Virus record (IMG/VR): IMGVR_UViG_3300044951_001565
Location: 1-20,400 of that record
Direction: 5' to 3' (one strand)
DNA: 20,400 nucleotides
From: a virus
Shown here: positions 13,118 to 20,400 of the stretch, one piece after another
Layout: every line of letters starts with the position of its first letter
Position numbering within the stretch: the stretch's first letter is position 1
Notes under the pieces: model-generated
What the model was told of the DNA's origin: nothing
The model's database searches: none
Seen by the model: only the letters and a program-made list of their open reading frames with translations
Program-made: the position numbers and the translations under genes

Positions 13118-13125
13118 CACCTCCT
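13118..13125 (-). promoter_or_regulatory. Strong ribosome binding site of the minus-strand immunity-type gene
   Basis: The minus strand reads AGGAGGTG, then GTCCG is shared into the spacer before ATG (13113-13111). This near-consensus anti-16S match, absent from most plus-strand genes here, is what separates this ORF from the many antisense shadows in the window. Confidence 0.8.
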
Positions 13126-13152
13126 GTCTGCAGTTTAGTTGAGGAATGGATC

Positions 13153-16100
13153 ATGGCCATTGAAATTGGAAGTCTGGTGGTGGAACTGTCGGCCAATGTC
13201 GCGCGTCTGTCCGCCGACATGAACAAAGCCACCGGCATCGTCAGCGGCAGCATGAAAAACATGTCCGACAGCATCCAGGGAATCAGCAACCGCATGAATC
13301 TGATTGTCGGAAGCCAGGTATTTCAGTCCCTTGATCTGCTGGCCAGGCGTGGCATGGAAGCGTTTTCCGCCATCAAGCACAGCGCCATCGATGCCGCCGA
13401 TGAGCTCAACAAGCTGTCGCAGAAGACCGGCTTCAGCACCGAATCGTTGTCTGGCCTCAAATACGCAGCAGAACTATCCGACCTCAGCCTGGAAGGCATG
13501 ACCAAAAGCCTCAAGAGCTTATCGGTCAACATGGTGGAAGCCAAAGGCGGCAGCAAGGAAATGGCCGGTATCTTCAAGCAACTGGGGGTGTCGATGGACG
13601 ACCCGGAAGCTGCGTTGCTGCAACTGGCCGAACAATTCCAGCAGATGCCGGATGGCGCCCAGAAAGCCGCCCTGGCCGTCAAACTGTTCGGCAAGGAAGG
13701 CCTGACCATGATCCCCTTCCTGAACCAGGGCCGCGATGGCATTGCCGAACTGACGGCAGAAGCGCAGCGGTTTGGGCTGGTAATCGACAGCGAAACCGCG
13801 CGCCAGGCCGAAGCCTTCAACGACAACCTGACCCGACTGAAAGCCAATGTTGGCGGCTTGGTGCAGCAGCTTGGCATGTCGATGTTGCCTATGCTGATGT
13901 CGTTGTCCGAGTCGTTGCTTTCCGCAAAAACGGCGGTCGGCGGGTTTGATGACAATGTCCGTCAGATCGTCGGCCGCCGCGCAGGTGTGGAAGGGTTCGT
14001 CGAGAGCTTCGCCAGAGGCATGGCGCATCTGTACAACATGATCATGCCGGTCATCGTCATTGGCCGGCAGCTATACGATGTGCTCAAGGGCATCGCCATC
14101 GAGGGCGCTGGCTGGGCCGCCCAGATTGGCGCCCTGGCCAGCGGCAATATCAGCGGCTTCCGCGCCATCCGCGAAGCCGTCTCGCGTGACGCAGAACAGC
14201 TACGCAAAGACTCTGATGCATTCATCGCGCGCATCTCGTCTTCAGCCCAAGGCGCTGCCGGCAATGTCACCAAGTTTTTTGACGAGCACCGCCGCACCGT
14301 CCGCAGCGGCAGCCAGAAATACCTGATGGCCAGCGAACAAGACGCACGGTTGCTGCAAACCGCCATCGACAAAGCCTATAAAGGCGCCGGGAGATCCGTC
14401 AAGGATTTCGACTCGGTGCTGTCGGCCAGTAGCAACAACAGCAAGAAGGTGGCCGACGAAGCCGCCCAGCGTCTGGCGTCCATCAAAAACGCCGATCTCG
14501 ATCTGGACTTTGCCAAAGTCGCGGCAGAAACCGAAGCGATCTATGCGCGCTCGCAAGTGCTGGTGAAGCTGCAACAGCACGCCATCGATGCCTATGCCGA
14601 CTCGCTCAACGAAGCCGCCTTCGCCGCTGCCGACCTGCAGATCAAGTTCAATGGCATGGTCGACGCCAATGCCCAGGCCATGACCGAAACGGCACAATCC
14701 ACCGTGGCCAGCCTGGGCGAAGAGATCGAAGGCCTGCGGCTGCGCAACGAAGAAATCGGCCTCACTGCCGAGCAGCTGGCCCTGCTCACGCAAACCCGGC
14801 TGGACGCCACCATTGCCAGCAAAGAACAGCTTTATGCCGATACCGCGCTGACCGAGCAGAATGCAGATTACCTGGCGGCATTGGCCGAGCAAATCAAACT
14901 GCTGCGCGAAAAGAAAGGGTTGTTGGGCCAAGGGGCCGCCCGCCAACTGATTGCCGATGAAGCCCGCACGGCGCAGGATGAATGGAAGCGCGCGGCGGAC
15001 GACATTGAAAAGAGCCTCACAGACGCCCTGATGCGCGGCTTTGAAGGCGGCAAAGATATTGGCCGCAACTTCGTCGACACAATCAAGAACTACCTCAAGG
15101 CCGCATTCCTAAAACCGATTTCGGTGCAGATCAGCACCACACTTCTTGGCGCGGTGGGCATGGGCGGCACAGCCCAGGCAGGAGGAATTGCGGGCGGCAG
15201 TTCAAGTACGATTGGCGTCGCAGGCGGGTTGAAGGCGCTATATGACAGCGTCGCCGGCGGCTTCGCCGCGCTGGGAAATAGCGTAGCGTTTGCCACCGAA
15301 GCGGCGGGCAATTGGTTGGTGACCAACACCACAGGTGCGCTGAATTCGGCCGGGTCATCTTTAATGGCCAACTCCGGCGCTGTCGGCTCTGCCGCTTCCG
15401 CGCTCGGCGGCGCAGCCGCCGGCTTTGTCCTCGGCAAGATGATCAGCGGCGGCTACAGTGTAATCGGCAAGAGTGGTAATACAGCCGTGGCACTGGGCAC
15501 GGCCATCGGCTCGATATGGGGGCCGATCGGCTCGGTCATCGGCGGCGCCATCGGCGGCCTGGTAAACCGCGCATTCGGCATGGGGGCAAAAAAATCCACC
15601 GGCGATGGAATTAGCGGCACGTTTGCGGGCGAAGACTTCAGCGGCTCAGAATGGGCAACCTGGAAACAAAAAGGTGGCTGGTTCCGCTCCGATAAAAGCG
15701 GCATCGACACCGGGCCGCTTTCCAATCAAGCCACCAGGGCAATGTCCGACGAGTTTGCCTGGCTGAAGCGCGCGACGACGGATTACGCCCATGCGATGGG
15801 CCTCCAGACCGATAAAATTGTGGCGTACACAAAGAGCATCAACGTCAGCCTAACGGGGCTGGATGAGGCGGGCAGGCAAGCCAAATTCACCGAGGTTTTC
15901 GCCGAAATGGCGAATGACATGGCAAACCTGGCACTGGGGACGGTAAAGTACACCCGAGCCGGCGAATCCTCCGCACAAACACTGGAGCGCTTGGTTGTCC
16001 ACTTGACCGCTGTCAACGCGACGATGGCCAGCCTGTCCCGCAACGCCTTCTCCGCCAGCCTGTCTGGTGCGGACATGGCAAACCAACTGGCTGATTTGGC

Positions 16101-17808
16101 CGGTGGCATGCAGGCGTTTATCGACCTCTCAGCCGGGTATTACCAGAATTTTTACAGCGAAGGCGAACGCTTCACTGCCGCTGTGGCCGGTATGCGTGAC
16201 AGCCTGATCAATATCGGCGTCAAAACCATGCCGACCACCATCGCCGCATTCCGCCAGTTGATGGAGGCGCAAGACCTCACCACCTTGAGTGGCCGCGCCA
16301 CCTATGCCGCGCTGCTGAATGTATCAGCCGGGTTTGCCGAGTTGGTCAACAACATCTCCGGGCAACTGCACGAGCTGGAAGCCGAGCAGTTGAAACTGGC
16401 ACAGGAAATCTTAGACGAACGCAACAACCTGGAAAAACAAATGTTCGCCCTGTTGGGCGACGAAGCCGCCCTGCGCGAACGCGAACTAGCCAGCATCGAC
16501 CCGCTGAACCGCGCCCTGTTCTTGCATGTACAGGCGCTGAGCGATGCAAAAACGGCAAATGAGGCCTACACCGACCAACTGAACGCGCTCGCCAGCGCCG
16601 GCCAGGGCGTGGCGAGTTTTATCCGCGAACTTCGCGCCGACCTAACCTCTCCAGGCAGCACGTTAAACAGCCTGCGTAGTGCCTATAACGCAGACCTAAG
16701 CCGCGCCAAGTTGGGTGATTTCGACGCCAGCAACGCGATTGCCGACAGCGCCAAAGAGTACCTTGATGCCGTGCGCAACCAGGCCAAGAGCCGCACCGAG
16801 TACGACATCGCCGCGACCCGCATCGCCAACGAGTTGGAGAAGTTGCCGGCCACCGAGAGCTATGCCAAGCAACAACTGGCGGCGCTGCAGAACCTGCACA
16901 CCCAGGCCAACAGCCTGGACGCGCTCGATGCCGCACGGCAGGAAGCAGCAAAGCGCGTGCTAGGCAACGTCGACGCCAACACGGTGGACCTGTCAACACA
17001 GACCGATCGCCAGATCGACCAATTACGCCAGTTGGTGGGTGAGAGCATCACCAACAGCGCCCGCATCCTGCAACTGAATAGTTCGATGGATGCGCTGAAA
17101 AACGCCATTGTGGCCATGACCGCTGCGGAGAAAACCAAAGCCGACATCGCCAACGGCAATATGTTGCTGAAGGCGCTGACCGAGCAGCAGGCGGGGGCGA
17201 TTGCGGGGGTGAACGCGGGTATTGATCGAATCTGGCAACTGCAATCCCTGTATGGCAGCGGGCAATACATCAACGCCAAGGCGGGGCCGTTGGATTACTC
17301 CAACAGCGCGCAATTTGCGGTTGTTGACGGTCTATATAGTCAGCAATACGGTCAGCACTCATACGCCACGATGACCGGCTACAACAACATCAGTGCTTTC
17401 AAAGCCGCCTACGCCGCTGAAAAGCTCTCCGACAAGACGCTAGGCCAAGCCAGCACCCTCAAAGACCTGAAAGACCAGATCGAAGCCCAGCGATCTGCCA
17501 TCCGCGCTCTCGGCGGCATCCCGCAATTTGCCGTCGGCACCAACTGGGTACCGCGTGACATGACCGCGCGCATCCACGAAGGCGAACGCATCATCCCCGC
17601 CGCCGATAACTCGGAATTGATGCGCCGGCTGTCCAGCCCGCGCGAGAACAACACCGCGCTGCTGGCCGAACTCAAAGCCCTGCGCGCCGAGGTGGTGCAG
17701 CTGCGCGCCGAAACCCGCGCCACCGCGCAGCACACCGGCAAGGCGGCACGCCTGCTCGACCGCGCCATGCCGGACGGGGATGCGCTCAGCGTGAGGGCTA
17801 CAACATGA
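13153..17808 (+). CDS. Tail tape measure protein
   Basis: This sets tail length and is threaded inside the tube, leaving first at DNA ejection. At 1551 residues it is the longest gene of the window. The N-terminal region has IEIGSLVVELSANVARLSAD and a PhageMin_Tail-like part (about 102-190: GLKYAAELSDLSLEGMTKSL, VKLFGKEGLTMIPFLNQG). Long helical, coiled-coil-prone segments follow (about 430-660). A Gly/Ala-rich hydrophobic zone (about 666-816) holds membrane-like stretches (AGFVLGKMISGGYSVIG, ALGTAIGSIWGPIGSVIGGA). Helical regions continue to a C-terminal FAVGTNWVPRDMTARIHEGE (from about 1459) and a last coiled coil (LLAELKALRAEVVQLRAET). At the usual 0.15 nm per residue the tail would be roughly 230 nm, an inference only. 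GAGGAA supports the start, and the stop overlaps the next start as ATGATG. Confidence 0.95.
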   Translation: MAIEIGSLVVELSANVARLSADMNKATGIVSGSMKNMSDSIQGISNRMNLIVGSQVFQSLDLLARRGMEAFSAIKHSAIDAADELNKLSQKTGFSTESLSGLKYAAELSDLSLEGMTKSLKSLSVNMVEAKGGSKEMAGIFKQLGVSMDDPEAALLQLAEQFQQMPDGAQKAALAVKLFGKEGLTMIPFLNQGRDGIAELTAEAQRFGLVIDSETARQAEAFNDNLTRLKANVGGLVQQLGMSMLPMLMSLSESLLSAKTAVGGFDDNVRQIVGRRAGVEGFVESFARGMAHLYNMIMPVIVIGRQLYDVLKGIAIEGAGWAAQIGALASGNISGFRAIREAVSRDAEQLRKDSDAFIARISSSAQGAAGNVTKFFDEHRRTVRSGSQKYLMASEQDARLLQTAIDKAYKGAGRSVKDFDSVLSASSNNSKKVADEAAQRLASIKNADLDLDFAKVAAETEAIYARSQVLVKLQQHAIDAYADSLNEAAFAAADLQIKFNGMVDANAQAMTETAQSTVASLGEEIEGLRLRNEEIGLTAEQLALLTQTRLDATIASKEQLYADTALTEQNADYLAALAEQIKLLREKKGLLGQGAARQLIADEARTAQDEWKRAADDIEKSLTDALMRGFEGGKDIGRNFVDTIKNYLKAAFLKPISVQISTTLLGAVGMGGTAQAGGIAGGSSSTIGVAGGLKALYDSVAGGFAALGNSVAFATEAAGNWLVTNTTGALNSAGSSLMANSGAVGSAASALGGAAAGFVLGKMISGGYSVIGKSGNTAVALGTAIGSIWGPIGSVIGGAIGGLVNRAFGMGAKKSTGDGISGTFAGEDFSGSEWATWKQKGGWFRSDKSGIDTGPLSNQATRAMSDEFAWLKRATTDYAHAMGLQTDKIVAYTKSINVSLTGLDEAGRQAKFTEVFAEMANDMANLALGTVKYTRAGESSAQTLERLVVHLTAVNATMASLSRNAFSASLSGADMANQLADLAGGMQAFIDLSAGYYQNFYSEGERFTAAVAGMRDSLINIGVKTMPTTIAAFRQLMEAQDLTTLSGRATYAALLNVSAGFAELVNNISGQLHELEAEQLKLAQEILDERNNLEKQMFALLGDEAALRERELASIDPLNRALFLHVQALSDAKTANEAYTDQLNALASAGQGVASFIRELRADLTSPGSTLNSLRSAYNADLSRAKLGDFDASNAIADSAKEYLDAVRNQAKSRTEYDIAATRIANELEKLPATESYAKQQLAALQNLHTQANSLDALDAARQEAAKRVLGNVDANTVDLSTQTDRQIDQLRQLVGESITNSARILQLNSSMDALKNAIVAMTAAEKTKADIANGNMLLKALTEQQAGAIAGVNAGIDRIWQLQSLYGSGQYINAKAGPLDYSNSAQFAVVDGLYSQQYGQHSYATMTGYNNISAFKAAYAAEKLSDKTLGQASTLKDLKDQIEAQRSAIRALGGIPQFAVGTNWVPRDMTARIHEGERIIPAADNSELMRRLSSPRENNTALLAELKALRAEVVQLRAETRATAQHTGKAARLLDRAMPDGDALSVRATT

Positions 17809-18701
17809 TGCAATTTATCAAGCCGGTGCAAATCGGCGATGCGCAATTCATCAGCAGCACGCGCGCCGAAAACGATCACGCCGCCTGGAGCGGCGCGACC
17901 ACCTACGCGCAGGATGCGCGCGTCATTCTCGCCAGCACGCACCGGATTTACCTGAGCACGCAGGCCGGCAACCTCAACCACGATCCGGCCACCGATGATG
18001 GCACCTGGTGGCTGGATGTTGGGCCTACCAACCGATGGGCGATGTTAGACGCCGTGGTCGGCACGGTCACCGCTCAAGCCTCACCGCTCACCGTGACGCT
18101 GAAACCCGGCTTTATCACCTCACTGGCGCTGCTGGATATTGCTGGCACCTCGATCACGGTGACCATGACTGACGGCCCAGGTGGACCAACGGTCTATAAC
18201 CGCAGTTTCGACGTATCCGACACCGCCATTTTGACTGACTGGTGGGAGTATTTCTACGCGCAAATCACCCCCAATAAGACGCTGGTCATCAGCGATTTGC
18301 CGCCCTACGAAACAGGCCACCTGAGCGTGAGTATCGCCGCCGCCGGCACGGCGCAATGTGGCACGTTGGCGGTGGGGCAGGCAGTGGACGTGGGCGACAT
18401 TGCCTACGGCGCGCGCATTGGTATTACCGATTACTCACGCAAGGAAACCGATGATTGGGGCGGCAGTTACGTCAGCCAACGCGCGTTCGCCAAGCGATTC
18501 GAAGTCATCGCAAGTATCCCCGCTACCCGAGTTGATTACGTTGCGGCCCAGTTCGCCGCCATCCGCGCCACGCCGGTGATTTGGCTGGGTGGCACGCAGT
18601 ACGACTCCCTGCTCGCGTTCGGCTGGCTGCGCGATTGGGGTATCAACATCGCTTATCCGACCTATTCCGAGGCATCCATGACGATTGAGGGACTGACATG
18701 A
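17805..18701 (+). CDS. Minor tail protein with N-terminal carbohydrate-binding-like module
   Basis: This is probably a tail-tip component. In the 298-residue product, after QFIKPVQIGDAQFISSTRAE, residues 27-80 read AAWSGATTYAQDARVIL, HRIYLSTQAGNLNHDPATD and DGTWWLDVGPTNRWAMLD. This resembles the small aromatic-rich chitin/carbohydrate-binding modules (CBM 5/12-like) common in phage tails (W28, W68, W69, W78). The rest is beta-rich (TVTLKPGFITSLALLDIAG, DTAILTDWWEYFYAQIT) and contains a conserved-looking end (YGARIGITDYSRKETDDWGG, RFEVIASIPATRVDYV, TPVIWLGGTQYDSLLAFGW). I infer a baseplate/tip role from its place directly after the tape measure; sugar binding is not proven. It overlaps both neighbours by four bases. 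Confidence 0.8.
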   Translation: MMQFIKPVQIGDAQFISSTRAENDHAAWSGATTYAQDARVILASTHRIYLSTQAGNLNHDPATDDGTWWLDVGPTNRWAMLDAVVGTVTAQASPLTVTLKPGFITSLALLDIAGTSITVTMTDGPGGPTVYNRSFDVSDTAILTDWWEYFYAQITPNKTLVISDLPPYETGHLSVSIAAAGTAQCGTLAVGQAVDVGDIAYGARIGITDYSRKETDDWGGSYVSQRAFAKRFEVIASIPATRVDYVAAQFAAIRATPVIWLGGTQYDSLLAFGWLRDWGINIAYPTYSEASMTIEGLT

Positions 18702-19165
18702 CCATTAGCGCACTACCCCCCGCGCCGACGCGCGAAGACGCCGCCGACTTCCGCACCCGCGCCGACGCGTTTTTGTCTGCGTTGCCGGCGTTTGGCACGC
18801 AGGCCAATGCGCTGGCGGCGGATGTGACCGCCAAGCAGTCGGATGTAACCACCAAGCACGACTCGGTCATTGCCGCCCACACCACCGCCATGGCGGCAGG
18901 CCTGGCCAACGCCGCAACCAACGCCAGCACCGCCACCAGCAAAGCTACCGAAGCTGCCGCCAGCGCCAGCAACGCACAAGCCGCCTGGACCGCCGCCCTA
19001 GCAGCCAACCCCGATCTCAACCCTGTGATCCGCATGAACCCCCGCGTGGCCAGTGAAAACACCACCATCCCCAGCCACTTCAACGCCTACAGCGCCGGCC
19101 CGCTGGAAATCGCAGCCGGCACCACCATTACCCTTGAAGACCATTCCACCTGGAGCATTTTATGA
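18698..19165 (+). CDS. Tail fibre stalk-type protein, coiled coil plus C-terminal beta cap
   Basis: The 155-residue product begins TISALPPAPTREDAADFRTR, a start common in phage tail fibre proteins. It continues in an Ala/Thr/Ser/Lys-rich helical repeat (about 35-100: ADVTAKQSDVTTKHDSVI, NAATNASTATSKATEAAA) typical of trimeric fibre stalks. The C-terminus (NTTIPSHFNAYSAGPLEIAA, GTTITLEDHSTWSIL) matches a recurring phage fibre ending: 'N-y--GP--Ia-G-tvti--gs-W-i'. There is no receptor-binding domain of its own, and the next gene, starting in an ATGA overlap, probably supplies it. It most likely forms a short linker fibre between tail tip and adhesin. Confidence 0.82.
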   Translation: MTISALPPAPTREDAADFRTRADAFLSALPAFGTQANALAADVTAKQSDVTTKHDSVIAAHTTAMAAGLANAATNASTATSKATEAAASASNAQAAWTAALAANPDLNPVIRMNPRVASENTTIPSHFNAYSAGPLEIAAGTTITLEDHSTWSIL

Positions 19166-20400
19166 GCAACCTGATCTTACGCAGCATCACCGGCAAGGAC
19201 GGCCAACCAGTCTATTTTCCTAACGGCATCGCCATCGGTTCCGGCAATTCCGGCGGCGTCAATGATATCGGCCTTCCCGGCCAGCGCGGCTTCGGTGTTG
19301 GCATCTGTCCAGAGGCCCTGCCCACCGGCATGGTGGAGCTGTCCGGCACGCGCGATCCGGCGTCCGACAATTACGGAAATTATCAGTTTTCGGACGGTAG
19401 CATCATGGTCTGGATGCCGGCGTTTTTTTACAAGTTCGGCACCGGGGTAAACGGGCTGGCGATCAACATTGTTGACATCAAGCCGTTTTCCACCTACGCC
19501 AGCATCGCCTCCGCCACCTCAGCCGGCTATGCGTTGCACCGAGCGTTCTACGATGGCGGCGCAATCAAATCCGGCGTGTTTGTCGATAAATACCTCGCCA
19601 CCAACAACGCTGGCACTGCCAGCAGCCTGCGTAACGGCAACCCGCTCAGCAGTGCCCTTGCACATAATCCGTTTAACGGCCTCACCGGCGCACCCGCAAA
19701 CACGTATGCCGGCGCAATTGCAGCGGCAAAAACGCGCGGCGCGAACTTCTTCTGCAACTCGCTGTTCATTTTCAAAGCGCTGGCTTTGCTTTCCCTGGCA
19801 CACGGCCAATCCAGCACCAGCACCACATTTAATGCCTGGTATTCCAGCAGCACCAGCAACTTCCCGAAGGGCTGCAACAACAACGCACTGAGCGATGCGC
19901 AGGATGCCATGCTGACATTTGTGTGGGATGGCTACGCCGCCAACAACTCATGCAAAACCGGTAGCGCCAACCTGTTCGCGCGCACCACACACAACGGGCA
20001 GAACTGTGGCGTGGCAGATCTTAATGGCTGCATGTGGGAGATCACCCCGGGCTTGACGGTAAACAATAACGATCCCGCAGTCGGCAATTTTTATGTGCTG
20101 AAAACCGCCACGGCGATGCGCAACGTGACAGGCGGCAACGCCCTGGCGACTGATCTGTGGGGCGCAACCGGCCTAGCCGCGCTGTATGACGATCTCGGCC
20201 TGATGAACAACTTCACCGGCTATGCGCTGAATTTTTCCGACCGCACATTAACGATGGGCAGCGCCAGCCAAGCGCTCAGCGCCGCCACCAGCGGCACCGC
20301 ATGGCAGATGACCGGCGCGGGCGTTCCGCTAGTGGCAGGCGGGTCAAACATGTTCGGCAATGACACCCTAAACGATTTCAGCACGGCGGATTCGTGCCCG
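19162..20400 (+). CDS. Receptor-binding tail protein, FGE/C-type-lectin-like, DGR-target type; 3' end outside window
   Basis: From ATG 19162 (ATGA overlap with the previous stop) the frame stays open for 413 codons to the last base, so it is truncated by the window edge. The N-terminal part (about 36-92: IGLPGQRGFGVGICPEALP, DNYGNYQFSDGSIMVWMP) is a fibre-type attachment region. From about residue 138 it reads like the formylglycine-generating-enzyme/C-type-lectin fold: SGVFVDKYLATNN (137-149), AIAAAKTRGANFFCNSL, FVWDGYAA, and the hallmark NGQNCGVADLNGCMWEITPG (278-297; D286-G289). It continues with ATDLWGATGLAALYDDLGL and GSNMFGNDTL. Phage proteins of this kind usually end in a variable segment ('G-W--gs-aG---L', 'GFR') that diversity-generating retroelements mutate. 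That end, and any reverse transcriptase, would lie to the right. The adhesin role is a family-based inference. Confidence 0.8.
   Translation, partial: MSNLILRSITGKDGQPVYFPNGIAIGSGNSGGVNDIGLPGQRGFGVGICPEALPTGMVELSGTRDPASDNYGNYQFSDGSIMVWMPAFFYKFGTGVNGLAINIVDIKPFSTYASIASATSAGYALHRAFYDGGAIKSGVFVDKYLATNNAGTASSLRNGNPLSSALAHNPFNGLTGAPANTYAGAIAAAKTRGANFFCNSLFIFKALALLSLAHGQSSTSTTFNAWYSSSTSNFPKGCNNNALSDAQDAMLTFVWDGYAANNSCKTGSANLFARTTHNGQNCGVADLNGCMWEITPGLTVNNNDPAVGNFYVLKTATAMRNVTGGNALATDLWGATGLAALYDDLGLMNNFTGYALNFSDRTLTMGSASQALSAATSGTAWQMTGAGVPLVAGGSNMFGNDTLNDFSTADSCP

Noticed and set aside
14242-14946. 234-codon minus-strand frame inside the tape measure gene, tested as another antisense moron like the immunity-type gene
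   Set aside because: Unlike 12928-13113, it lies fully within a conserved gene, lacks a good ribosome site and shows no recognisable domain.
1-20400. CRISPR arrays, tRNA genes, insertion sequences, integrase or attachment sites
   Set aside because: By eye I saw no spaced direct repeats of CRISPR type, no tRNA-like clover segments and no transposase or recombinase frames. The only array is the 10-bp tandem repeat at 10791-10850.

Overview
The window is the late structural region of a temperate, long-tailed (siphovirus-like) phage or prophage with an HK97-type head. Base composition is high-GC and coding is almost continuous on the plus strand. The lysis genes (M15 peptidase, GTA-type three-helix holin) fit a Gram-negative host. 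The style resembles proteobacterial, possibly betaproteobacterial, prophages, but no host gene, tRNA, integrase or attachment site is present to prove it.

Layout, left to right: large terminase (1-1722); portal with a long C-terminal extension (1748-3325); four small, poorly characterised genes (3331-5213); prohead protease (5224-5937); major capsid protein (5949-7328) ending in a strong intrinsic terminator; head-tail connector (7444-8010). A lysis block follows (8010-9540) with M15 endolysin, holin, a C-terminally anchored membrane protein and a small Cys-rich protein. Head/tail completion then resumes with head closure, gp10-like and DUF3168-like genes (9553-10791). A 10-bp tandem repeat and a second terminator (10791-10910) precede the tail tube gene (10931-12157). 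Next come the tail assembly chaperones G and G-T, joined by a probable -1 frameshift (12219-12946), a small superinfection-immunity-type gene on the MINUS strand (12928-13113), and the tape measure gene (13153-17808). The window closes with tail-tip/fibre genes (17805-19165) and a receptor-binding-type protein whose frame is open to the last base (19162-20400).

The products work in sequence: terminase and portal package DNA into a shell made by the capsid protein and its protease. Connector, head closure and completion proteins join that head to a tail built from the tube protein on the tape measure, with G/G-T as chaperones. The fibre genes contact the host and the lysis block releases progeny. 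Most late genes are separated by a few bases or overlap at ATGA/TAATG, which indicates translational coupling. The two clear terminators bracket the two high-copy products, capsid and tail tube.

The points most worth a second look are: the last gene, which looks like a formylglycine-generating-enzyme/C-type-lectin-fold protein of the kind diversified by diversity-generating retroelements, with its expected variable C-terminus just outside the window; the antisense immunity gene with a near-perfect ribosome binding site; the A AAT TTT slippery site; the lysis genes placed inside the head-completion module; and the uncharacterised four-gene block between portal and protease. Long ORFs antisense to the capsid and tape-measure genes look like by-products of GC-rich codon bias.
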